Positions 9,561-18,249 of a DNA stretch of 64,000 nucleotides are shown one piece after another. Made by a program: the position numbers and the translations under genes. A model generated the notes under the pieces. That model saw nothing but the letters and a program-made list of their open reading frames with translations. It was not told where the DNA came from and ran no database searches. Within the stretch, counting starts at the first letter, position 1. Each line of letters starts with the position of its first letter. The DNA is from Blastopirellula sp. J2-11 (GTDB taxonomy: Bacteria > Planctomycetota > Planctomycetia > Pirellulales > Pirellulaceae): assembly GCF_024584705.1 (NCBI RefSeq), contig NZ_CP097384.1, positions 1,736,001 to 1,800,000 on the forward strand. Reading direction: 5' to 3'.

Positions 9561-11991
9561 TTTGTGACTCCATGGAACGAGACCTCGCAACAGCAATTCC
9601 CATTCTCTCTATCTGTCCCAGTACTTTCTCCTCTAACCTGCTTGTGCGGTCAGAAAGTTCAGGTAACGTCGCTTCGTATCGCTCTGCCAGTTGTTTTATG
9701 CGTCGTGTCAACGCTTGACTGATCCGGTCCATTTCGCCATGTACGGCGGTATCCAGTGTCGCCAGCCATTTGTCATCGACCACCAGCGCCTTGACGTCCT
9801 TCTCGCTGAGTTGGAGATACTTGTCGTACGCCGATTGGTCCAGTTCGTCCTCGGCCGTTTTGATCTCTCCTTTCAACTTCGCTTCTTTGGCGTTCAGCTT
9901 CTTCCATCGTTCTAGAACGGCGATTTCTTCGGCTGCATCCGCTTCGCCGGCGATTTCCTTCAGCCGGGCCGCGACGGTCCCTTTGTTGATCTTTTCCAGT
10001 TCAGCCAGCAGGCCTTCTTCGCCGGCATGTTCTTCTTCTAGTTCGGTCAATTGGGCGGCGATGTTTTCGGCCTTGGCTTGCAACTGGTCAATCTTCGCCT
10101 GTTGATCGGCAAAATAGCGGGCCACTATCAGCGGCTTGGGGATCAGGTCGCACGCCCACCCTTTGTCACGCTTTTTCCCTTTTTTGTCTTCGACCAAAAT
10201 GCGGTAGGTCTCGGCTTGCCATCCTTCGGCCGCGATTTGATAGACGTCGTCCTGCATGACGTTGGCCCAGTAGTCCATTAGATGCTGATAGACGTCGTAC
10301 TGATTGATCAGCGGACGATCGGCGTAGTGAGACAGTAGGCCTTCGGAGAGATCGGCGATGACCTGCTTCGGCAGACAGCCAGCGGTCAGTTTGCGCAGCT
10401 TGGCGGCGGCCCGCTTGCGCCACTCGTCGAAATGCTCGTTCATCTGCTGGATGAACGCGGCGAACTGCGGATGCTGATAGATGGCCGTTTTGATTGCAGC
10501 CTTGTCGACCGCCAGATCGACATAGCCGGGGCGATTCTTGTGGAAGAGGGCCGCGCGGAGCTTGGGGCAGACTTCCCAATAGCGATCCAGCGAATCGACA
10601 TCGGCCGTGGGGATGCCTCCTTGCAGATGGCCGGCGATGTCGTGGATATCTTCGGTCTGGCGGCTGTTGATGTATCGTGGCAGATTCAGGTTGTAATCGT
10701 TCTTTTCGATCTGATCGTACGGAACCAGCCGCGAATAGCCGGCGATTTCCTGCTGACGATTGAAGACGTCGACGATCTTGTGGAGATCTTGCGCACGGAG
10801 GCGGTTCTTGGGGCCTTCTTTGATGTAGCCGTCGCTGGCGTCAATCATAAAGATGCCGGTCCGCTTAGCGGCATCTTTCTTATCGACCACCACAATACAG
10901 GCCGGAATGCCGGTTCCGTAAAACAGGTTGGCCGGCAGACCGATGATTCCCTGGATGTAGCCTTTGCGAATCAACGCGGTGCGGATTTCGGCCTCAGCAT
11001 TGCCGCGGAACAGCACGCCGTGCGGCAAAATGCAGGCCCCCGTCCCGGTGCTGCGGAGCGAGCGGACGATATGCAGCAGATAGGCGAAGTCTCCCTGCTT
11101 GGCCGGCGGCACGCCGAACGTGCTAAAGCGCCCATGGGGATCGTTGAGCGGATCAATCCCGGTGGTCCAGCGTTTGTCAGAGAAAGGAGGATTGGCGACG
11201 ACGTAGTCAAACGTCTTCAGGGCGTCCCCATCTAAGAACTTGGGCCCCGAAAGCGTGTTGCCTTGCACGATGGTCGCGGTCGGGTTGTTGTGCAGGATCA
11301 TATTCATGCGGGCAAGACCGCTGGTGGTCGCGTCTTTCTCTTGCCCGTAAAGCGTTACCTCGGTCTTGGCTTCTTCGCCGACCTTGAGCAGGAGCGAACC
11401 AGAACCGCAAGTCGGATCGTAAACGGTTGTATTGCTAGAAGTTTTGGCGATACGAATCCCGAGGATTTGGGCCATGATGCGGCTGACTTCGGCCGGCGTG
11501 TAAAACTGCCCTTTGCTCTTGCCGCTTTCGGTGGCGAAGTGCCGCATCAAGTATTCGTAGGCGTCGCCGAGGATGTCGTCCCCATCGGCCCGGTTCTTGG
11601 AGAAGTCGAGTTTTTCGCTCTCAAAGATCGCGACCAACTCGGTCAGCCGCTCGACTTTCTCTTTGCCGTCGCCCAGTTTGACGGCGTCGTTGAAGTCGGG
11701 AAAGTCGGACTGGGATAGTTGCTGATTGGCGGCGGCCAACGGTGCGATGATCTTTTTGTTGATCTGATCGCCGATGTCCGATTTGCCCTTCAGCGCGATC
11801 ATCGTCTTGAAGCTGGCCCCGGGCGGGATCTTGATCGGCGCAAACGGCTTGCCGTCGTACTTGTCGCTGACGTACTTGATAAACAAGATCGACAGGACGT
11901 AGTCCTTGTACTGGCTGGCGTCCATCCCGCCGCGGAGCGTATCGCAGCTAGACCAGAGCGAGGAATAAAGTTCCGACTTCTTCAGTGCCAA
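9550..11991 (-). CDS. hsdM: Type I restriction-modification DNA methyltransferase
   Basis: An adenine-N6 methyltransferase, 813 residues. The N-terminal helical domain (from LYSSLW) leads to GQFYTPAEVS at 161-170, AdoMet-binding motif I (DPTCGSG) at 192-198 and the catalytic NPPF at 267-270. A long C-terminal extension ends in charged, probably coiled-coil segments (about 630-760); it is longer than in the classical 500-residue HsdM. Translation appears to start at a TTG: upstream lies GGAAGGG at good spacing, and the product begins with the family-typical MALKKSELYSSLW. It is the first gene of the five-gene operon, so its promoter should lie in the gene-free stretch before it. Confidence 0.95.
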   Translation of the reverse strand: MALKKSELYSSLWSSCDTLRGGMDASQYKDYVLSILFIKYVSDKYDGKPFAPIKIPPGASFKTMIALKGKSDIGDQINKKIIAPLAAANQQLSQSDFPDFNDAVKLGDGKEKVERLTELVAIFESEKLDFSKNRADGDDILGDAYEYLMRHFATESGKSKGQFYTPAEVSRIMAQILGIRIAKTSSNTTVYDPTCGSGSLLLKVGEEAKTEVTLYGQEKDATTSGLARMNMILHNNPTATIVQGNTLSGPKFLDGDALKTFDYVVANPPFSDKRWTTGIDPLNDPHGRFSTFGVPPAKQGDFAYLLHIVRSLRSTGTGACILPHGVLFRGNAEAEIRTALIRKGYIQGIIGLPANLFYGTGIPACIVVVDKKDAAKRTGIFMIDASDGYIKEGPKNRLRAQDLHKIVDVFNRQQEIAGYSRLVPYDQIEKNDYNLNLPRYINSRQTEDIHDIAGHLQGGIPTADVDSLDRYWEVCPKLRAALFHKNRPGYVDLAVDKAAIKTAIYQHPQFAAFIQQMNEHFDEWRKRAAAKLRKLTAGCLPKQVIADLSEGLLSHYADRPLINQYDVYQHLMDYWANVMQDDVYQIAAEGWQAETYRILVEDKKGKKRDKGWACDLIPKPLIVARYFADQQAKIDQLQAKAENIAAQLTELEEEHAGEEGLLAELEKINKGTVAARLKEIAGEADAAEEIAVLERWKKLNAKEAKLKGEIKTAEDELDQSAYDKYLQLSEKDVKALVVDDKWLATLDTAVHGEMDRISQALTRRIKQLAERYEATLPELSDRTSRLEEKVLGQIERMGIAVARSRSMESQNDD

Positions 11992-12694
11992 GAGAGATTC
12001 CCTTCCAGCAATCGCCGAGCGTAGGCGTCAATGCCGCTGCGGCGGAGATTAAGCAAGATATTGACCGAGCATGTCCCGCAGTAGCGAGACAAAAGGCCCA
12101 GTTTAGGGGAAGCTGGGGGGCGTTGCCATGAGAGAAGAGGACAGGGCAGGAGGGGCCCAGGCATCATGCCGGCGCTGCGGATTTGCACCGCATGTGAAGC
12201 GCGCCTGAATTTTCGCGAATTAAGGTAGGGGGGCTATCGGTGTGCGACGGCGAAGGGGAGGGGCGGCGAAGTCATCCCGGCTTTCGGCATTTGCACCGCT
12301 CGTTAGACGCACGCGTTTTCTGGCAAAATTCGAGGGGGTGGACCCTCTAGCGGCCGGCGCGGTGGAGAATTCGCCGGGTCCTTCCCGGTGGGGTGGGGCG
12401 GGTTGAGGGTTAGTCGCTGCGCCGCTTTCGCACGTAATAGGAATTTTTACAGGATGCCCCTCCTCCTCCTGTTGAGTTGGGAAATTTCTTGATGAAGTGT
12501 CACGCTGGCAATTCGAGACGCATTTGTACTGGCTTGCGGTAGCATCATCCAAGATAGGAGAATCGAGAACTTGCGGCATTTCGCAGCTGGCGCGCAACCG
12601 ACAGAACGGGTAGAATAGCCACGTCGCGGCAAGGAAAGCGCCTCGGCGAAAAGTCCACGGATGGCGAATTCTCTACGAACGGAGACACATCGCT
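11992..12694. other. Gene-free stretch between hsdM and the integrase
   Basis: About 700 bases separating two divergent genes, so both promoters probably lie here. I can support no gene: the minus-strand ORFs present are Arg/Pro-rich and lack ribosome binding sites. An 11-base direct repeat (ATTTGCACCGC) occurs at 12181 and 12289, about 108 bases apart, each followed by a loosely similar GC-rich segment. These could be recombinase or regulator binding sites, but I see no further support. Confidence 0.4.
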
Positions 12695-14044
12695 ATGGCT
12701 TCTATTCAAGTGCGCGCCAAGGGGTGCTACCTAATCCAATTCTACGATCGCGACAATAAACGCCGAGGCGTTTCAGTCAGCAAGACGACGATCAAAGCGG
12801 CAAGGACGATTGCCGGTCACATCGAGCATCTAAACGCGTCTGCTAAATCAGGAACAGCCGTACCAGACGCTACGTCGGCTTGGGTAAAGTCGCTGGGAAC
12901 GGCGATGACGCGCAAACTGGTAGCCGTGGGGCTGATCGCCAGCCGGCGCGTCTATAAGCTGGAAGAGTTTTTAGACGAATACTTCAAGAGCCGTACCGAC
13001 TGGGAAGACCGCACGCGTCGCAAGAACGAGTCGAGCAAGAACTATCTGGTCAAGTTCTTTGGCAAAGAGAAGATGCTGGCGGCGATCTCGCCCGGCGATG
13101 CGGACGACTTCCATCGGCATATCGCCCATAAGGTCAAAGGCATCAAGTCGCTGGCGACGATCGATAAGCACATCACTTGCGCTAGGTTGTACTTCAATGC
13201 GGCGCTACGCAAGCGGCTGATTGACGAAAATCCCTTCGCCAACGTGAAGACTATCGCCAATGTCGGCGAAGTCGCCTATCTAACGGCCGAAGACTCTCAG
13301 AAAGTGCTCGAGGCGTGCCCTTCGCTTCAGTGGCGGCTGATTTTCGCCTTTGCACGCTGGGGCGGTCTGCGGATTCCTAGCGAGCTCAACGGGCTAACGT
13401 GGGATGACATCTTGTGGGACCAGAACAAGATTTTGATTCGATCGCCGAAGACGAAACGCTTTCAGGGAAAGGCCGAGCGGCATATCCCAATCTTCGCCGA
13501 GTTACGGCCGCTGCTGCTAGAGGCGCAAGAACAGGCGCCCGATGGCGCCAAGTACGTCATCACAGCGAACCGGAAGGGAAAAACGCTGAATGACGCGTAT
13601 TTGCGGAAGCGGATGGGAATCATCATTGGCCGGTCTGGCGTGTTGCCGTGGCCGAAGTTGTTCCAGTCGCTACGCTCGACGCGTCAGACCGAATTGGAAT
13701 CGCAATACCGAACGCACATCGTGTGCGCGTGGTTGGGCAACAGTCCGAAGATCGCCCACAAACATTATCTGAAAGTTCGCCAAGAAGATTTTGACGTCGC
13801 GTCTGGCGAAGCAGAAGCAGCGCCGGCGGCAGCGGGTTCAGATGGCGCCGCGGAAAAACTGATGCCGTATCTGATGCTGCAAGTTGCGGAATTGTTGGAA
13901 ATATCGGAGCAGGGCGATTTAGGGGGAATGTCGGAACGTGAAGTAAGGCAACGACTTACTTCGATATGCTCTGATATTGCTGAAAACAAAGTAGCCGAGG
14001 CGGGGATCGAACCCGCACGGAGGTTACCCTCCACAGGATTTTAA
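12695..14044 (+). CDS. Tyrosine recombinase / integrase
   Basis: A phage-type site-specific recombinase, 449 residues. An N-terminal arm-binding-like region (1-60) and a SAM-like core-binding domain (about 88-185) precede the catalytic domain. That domain has R226 (GGLRIPSEL), a likely catalytic K252, R327 (SLRSTR) and the nucleophile Y358 (HKHYLKV). The histidines normally before the second Arg and after LG are replaced by Q324 and N349, a pattern I associate with planctomycete integrases. GGAG lies 10 bases before the ATG. The last codons lie inside the tRNA-Leu gene, so the C-terminal tail is a translated attachment site and would change on excision. Confidence 0.9.
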   Translation: MASIQVRAKGCYLIQFYDRDNKRRGVSVSKTTIKAARTIAGHIEHLNASAKSGTAVPDATSAWVKSLGTAMTRKLVAVGLIASRRVYKLEEFLDEYFKSRTDWEDRTRRKNESSKNYLVKFFGKEKMLAAISPGDADDFHRHIAHKVKGIKSLATIDKHITCARLYFNAALRKRLIDENPFANVKTIANVGEVAYLTAEDSQKVLEACPSLQWRLIFAFARWGGLRIPSELNGLTWDDILWDQNKILIRSPKTKRFQGKAERHIPIFAELRPLLLEAQEQAPDGAKYVITANRKGKTLNDAYLRKRMGIIIGRSGVLPWPKLFQSLRSTRQTELESQYRTHIVCAWLGNSPKIAHKHYLKVRQEDFDVASGEAEAAPAAAGSDGAAEKLMPYLMLQVAELLEISEQGDLGGMSEREVRQRLTSICSDIAENKVAEAGIEPARRLPSTGF

Positions 14045-14077
14045 GTCCTGTGCGTCTGCCAATTTCGCCACTCGGCC
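13992..14077 (-). tRNA. tRNA-Leu (UAA anticodon)
   Basis: Read on the minus strand, an 86-base cloverleaf: acceptor strand GGCCGAG pairs with CTCGGCT (one G-U pair), and the D-arm contains the Leu-typical GGCGAAATTGGCAGACGC. The anticodon loop CTTAAAA gives UAA, a long variable arm (TGGAGGGTAACCTCC region) marks a class II tRNA, and the T-loop is GTTCGATCC. CCA is not encoded. Its 3' 53 bases overlap the end of the integrase gene, the expected attachment-site arrangement. Confidence 0.95.
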
Positions 14078-14201
14078 GTGGTCGGGCGCCTGGGGTGGCG
14101 CTGGATTTGAGTGTTGGGGTTTTAAGTTGGTTGGAACGCTTTCCCTTGGCTTGCGCCGCGGGCTAGTGTTGTGTCAAACCGCTATTTTCGGCTTCCACGA
14201 A

Positions 14202-14294
14202 ATCAGCCGCACGGCGTTAGCCGCGGTTTCTGTTACCAATTGTCTTTCGCAAATGAGTTCCCATCAGAAACCGGTGCTAACGCACTACGGCTAA
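14202..14294. repeat. Imperfect palindromic dispersed repeat, copy 1
   Basis: A 31-base left arm (14202-14232) begins ATCAGCCGCACGGCGTTAGC. It is repeated in imperfect inverted form at 14264-14294, leaving a 31-base loop. The left arm is identical to the left arm of the palindrome at 48781-48811, so this is a mobile or amplified intergenic element rather than a local hairpin. Confidence 0.8.
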
Positions 14295-14391
14295 TAAAAT
14301 CATGGCGCCTGAAAATTGTCGCGTGACAGAACACTAGTTTGCTGTGGGGTTGTTGTTGGGATTCAATGGTCGTTATTTGCTGGCGTCCGCA

Positions 14392-14420
14392 TTTCCCTCG
14401 CTTGCGCTTCGGGCTACGAA
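14392..14420 (+). repeat. Dispersed repeat with CTTGCGCTTCGGGCTACG core
   Basis: A stretch of at least 27 bases that recurs in inverted orientation at 48648-48674 with one mismatch, and partly at 53755-53775. All copies are intergenic. Variants with GCTGGCGCTGG in place of the core occur at 53396-53423 and 53462-53489. Confidence 0.7.
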
Positions 14421-14708
14421 GATGCTGATGCTGGGGCTATGGCGCCGCCTACGGCGTTGTTTTCCGCTTTCGGCTTGCCGCTCTCCGCTTTTCTGCGGTC
14501 ACGCTATTTTGGCGATCGGTTGCAATCGTCACAAGTATAGGCTGCAAATCAACTTCGCCGCGGAAGTTCCTGGCCGCGATTGGGGCGATTGGTTTGTGGC
14601 GTTCCCTGGCGATTGCCGATAAGGGAAAAGCGGGCAGGCGCTTACTAGGCCGCAAATTCTCGCTAAACTATCCGCATTCACAGGCATTCACTTTTGGGGG
14701 CGACAGGG

Positions 14709-15203
14709 ATGCTATCGCTGTTTGCGCAAAACTATGGATTTTTACCGACCCGCGGTTCGGTGATGCTCGACTTCGTCTTTTTGGCGATGTTTGGCGTGAT
14801 CGTGATCATGGCGATTAGCATCGCGCTGGTTCGCTTTCGGCGGATGTATAACCTGCACAAATGGCTGCAAATCATTCTGGGGGTCGTGCTGTTGTTGGCG
14901 GTGATCGCGTTCGAGATCGATATGCGGTTTTTCACCAACTGGCGCGAACTGGCCGAACCGTCTCCGTATTACGCGTCGGGGACGGTCGACACGAGTCTCT
15001 ATATTCACTTGGCCTTCGCGATTCCCACGCCGCTGCTCTGGATCTTTGTGATCCTGAAAGCGATTTGCAAATTTCCGAGTCCGGTGATGCCCAACAGCTA
15101 TAGCAACACCCACAAGTTTTGGGCCCGACTCGCGGCGATCGGCATGACGATGACCGCGGTGACGGGGTGGATATTCTATTACCTGGGGTTTGTGGCGAGC
15201 TGA
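14709..15203 (+). CDS. DUF420 family membrane protein
   Basis: A 164-residue integral membrane protein with four predicted segments (about 20-41, 53-70, 98-118 and 140-160). Histidines lie near the membrane faces at H50, H100 and H135, a pattern typical of DUF420. In other bacteria this family is associated with cytochrome oxidase/heme A maturation (CtaM-like); here there are no oxidase genes nearby, so the role is uncertain. I chose the ATG at 14709, with a G-run eight bases upstream; a TTG five codons earlier is also possible. Confidence 0.8.
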   Translation: MLSLFAQNYGFLPTRGSVMLDFVFLAMFGVIVIMAISIALVRFRRMYNLHKWLQIILGVVLLLAVIAFEIDMRFFTNWRELAEPSPYYASGTVDTSLYIHLAFAIPTPLLWIFVILKAICKFPSPVMPNSYSNTHKFWARLAAIGMTMTAVTGWIFYYLGFVAS

Positions 15204-15249
15204 AAGGAAAGCGGAAGAAGAGGGAGTAGCGAAAGAAGCTTAGTTTTTC

Positions 15250-15268
15250 GTCAGGCCAAAGGCCTGAC
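15250..15268. repeat. Palindrome between convergent genes
   Basis: GTCAGGCCAAAGGCCTGAC has an eight-base-pair stem with a three-base loop and lies between the convergent DUF420 and leuA genes. The same stem occurs at 53789-53806 with a two-base loop. Neither strand has a T-run after the stem, so terminator activity is doubtful. Confidence 0.6.
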
Positions 15269-15305
15269 CTACCTCTTCTTCCGCTTTCCCGTTTCTGCTT
15301 TTCTT

Positions 15306-16850
<1,545 letters not shown>

Positions 16851-17004
16851 GGTATCTCAAGTAAACCTGACGAAGGTGGATATTCAACAATGTATCGAAT
16901 CGACGGGCCGGCCGGGCGCCGGCGCGGCTAGCAGCAGGCGGCCGCGACTCGCGAAGTTCGATGCGTCAGGGAGAAAATGGGAAGTCATTTGCGGTAAATC
17001 CAAT

Positions 17005-17043
17005 AAAAAAACCCCAGGGCCAATTCGGGGGGCCTTGGGGTTT
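17005..17043 (-). terminator. Intrinsic terminator in the leuA leader
   Basis: On the minus strand, AAACCCCAAGGCC pairs with GGCCCTGGGGTTT with one mismatch around a short C-rich loop, followed by seven T. No gene ends just upstream of it on this strand except the leader peptide, so it serves leuA attenuation. It is segment 3:4 of the attenuator. Confidence 0.9.
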
Positions 17044-17071
17044 CCAGCTAAACGTTTGATGCAAGCGCTGT

Positions 17072-17137
17072 CTACGCTGTCCCCTGCGGCCGATGACCGG
17101 TTAGTAGTAGCAGGGGTAATAGCGAAATGCAGGGCAT
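17072..17137 (-). CDS. leuL: leu leader peptide (21 residues)
   Basis: The ORF runs ATG to TAG. Codons 6 to 12 read CTA TTA CCC CTG CTA CTA CTA, that is six leucines and one proline. Most are CTA/TTA, which look rare in this GC-rich genome. The stop lies 29 bases before the terminator stem. No Shine-Dalgarno sequence is evident before the ATG, which is common in this window. The peptide is expected to act only by sensing leucyl-tRNA during its translation. The gene symbol is by analogy with the enterobacterial leader. Confidence 0.85.
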   Translation of the reverse strand: MPCISLLPLLLLTGHRPQGTA

Positions 17138-17408
17138 CGTTTTTGTTCGGTTAGTTTTGGGCTACAAAAGTAGTCAAGCTTCTGTAGGGACTTTAACTGC
17201 GCCAGAAGGTTCAGTCAACCGGCAATTGGCGATTCCCGCGACCGAAAGAGGGGCTTCATCGAACTTTAAGACAATCGCAGCGCAGGGGCCAAGGACAATT
17301 TTGGGGGGCGGTTGGCTGTTTGGGGGCCAAATCAACCTAGGATTACGGGCCGGGAGAGCGGTAGAATTCGCGCTGCGGTAGGAGAAAACGAGGAGGAGGA
17401 GTCTCGCT

Positions 17409-17642
17409 ATGCCGGGCGATTCGATTGATTTTAGCAGTGATCCCAATCCGCGATCTTCGACGGGGGGACCGACGCGTCGCGACTTTTTAGGGGTGCAGTT
17501 CACCTGCTGCAGCACCTACGTGCGCATCTATAAGAATCGGGAGGGAACGCACTACGAGGGGAAATGCCCCAAGTGCTATCGCTCGGTCCGATTTGAAATT
17601 GGTTCTGGAGGAAGCGACGCACGCTTCTATACTGCGTATTGA
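17409..17642 (+). CDS. Small cysteine-containing conserved protein
   Basis: A 77-residue protein with a CC pair near residue 33 and a CPKC knuckle near residue 53, followed by a Gly-rich segment and an aromatic C-terminus (GGSDARFYTAY). This resembles a small zinc-ribbon-like protein of a kind I associate with planctomycetes; its function is not known. The ribosome binding site is strong: GGAGGAG lies about nine bases before the ATG. It is followed after about 100 bases by another hypothetical gene on the same strand. Confidence 0.8.
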   Translation: MPGDSIDFSSDPNPRSSTGGPTRRDFLGVQFTCCSTYVRIYKNREGTHYEGKCPKCYRSVRFEIGSGGSDARFYTAY

Positions 17643-17745
17643 ACGACTGCGGCGAATCGCGTACTATCCGCCGCCGGTCTGCAATAGGCGGCTTGTGATG
17701 GTCCGTAAAATTTTGCCCAGGCGCACCTGTGCGCAATGACTGCCG

Positions 17746-18231
17746 ATGATGGATTTTGATGTTCAGCGGTGCACGCGCCGTTGTGCGGCAACCGATCGAG
17801 AACTTTCGCCAGGCGAGACCTTTTATTCGGTCTTGGTCCGCGATGGCGCCGAAGTGGTGCGCCAAGACTACTCAGTCGAAGCCTGGCAAGGAGCGCCGGA
17901 AGGAGCCGTCGGCTGGTGGAAGTCGGAATTGCCGTCAGGCAAATCACGCGGTCCCGATTGGGCGCCGAGCGACGTAATGCTCGACTACTTTGAAAGTTTG
18001 GCCGAAGACCCGACCAAAGAAGATGTGCGCTACGTGATGGCGCTGCTGATGATTCGCCGCAAGATCTTGCGCCTGGAAGATGCGAGCGGAGAAGGGGAGG
18101 GGCCGGAGATGCTGGTCGTCTTTAGCGCGAAACGCGAGACGCAGTATGAAGTGCCGGTTGCAAACCCAGGTGCGGCGCGGATCGCCGAAATTCAAATCGA
18201 AATTGCTCAACTACTCGAATCGGCGGCGTAA
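17746..18231 (+). CDS. Conserved hypothetical protein
   Basis: A soluble, acidic 161-residue protein of a planctomycete-type family that I recognise only by its style. An early CxxxC (C9, C13) precedes RELSPGETFYSVL, then W-rich segments (GWWKSELPSG) and a helical region with RYVMALLMIRRKILRL. There is no signal peptide or membrane segment. Function is unknown. Two adjacent ATG codons could each start it; neither has a clear Shine-Dalgarno. It ends 18 bases before the lipoprotein-like gene on the same strand, so the two probably form an operon. Confidence 0.75.
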   Translation: MMDFDVQRCTRRCAATDRELSPGETFYSVLVRDGAEVVRQDYSVEAWQGAPEGAVGWWKSELPSGKSRGPDWAPSDVMLDYFESLAEDPTKEDVRYVMALLMIRRKILRLEDASGEGEGPEMLVVFSAKRETQYEVPVANPGAARIAEIQIEIAQLLESAA

Positions 18232-18249
18232 AGCCGATCCGCGAAAGGC

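Larger units (their letters stand above)
1..14077. mobile_element. Putative integrative element (right end) in tRNA-Leu
   Basis: A tyrosine recombinase gene ends inside the 3' part of a tRNA-Leu gene, and everything to its left is accessory in character: a phage/plasmid-type replicative helicase, a membrane GAF-like protein and a type I restriction-modification operon. The tRNA lies on the minus strand, so its 3' end faces the accessory genes, as expected when an element recombines with a tRNA 3' end. Housekeeping genes begin directly to the right. The left boundary is not visible and must lie before position 1. Element status is inferred from layout; no direct repeat partner could be seen. 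Confidence 0.6.
14078..14708. other. Gene-free stretch with dispersed repeats
   Basis: Between the tRNA and the DUF420 gene I can support no gene; the short ORFs here lack ribosome binding sites and protein character. The stretch holds an imperfect palindrome (14202-14294) and a copy of a second dispersed repeat (14392-14420), both with relatives elsewhere in the window. Confidence 0.5.
17005..17137 (-). promoter_or_regulatory. Leucine attenuator controlling leuA
   Basis: The leader has all parts of classical ribosome-mediated attenuation. Segment 1 (17110-17116, CCCCTGC), inside the leader's Leu codons, pairs with segment 2 (17081-17087, GCAGGGG). Segment 2 extended (GGCCGCAGGGG, 17081-17091) can instead pair with segment 3 (CCCCAAGGCC, 17031-17040). 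Segment 3 alternatively pairs with segment 4 (GGCCCTGGGG, 17012-17021) to form the terminator. A ribosome stalled at Leu codons would cover segment 1 and favour 2:3, allowing read-through; a ribosome reaching the leader stop would cover segment 2 and favour termination. A TTGACT box at 17173-17178 could be the -35 element. Confidence 0.88.

Noticed and set aside
12220-12632. Minus-strand ORFs between hsdM and the integrase
   Set aside because: Arg/Pro/Ser-rich sequence, overlapping frames, no ribosome binding site or recognisable family.
14316-14655. Three short ORFs before the DUF420 gene
   Set aside because: They overlap one another on both strands and span a dispersed repeat copy; none has protein character.
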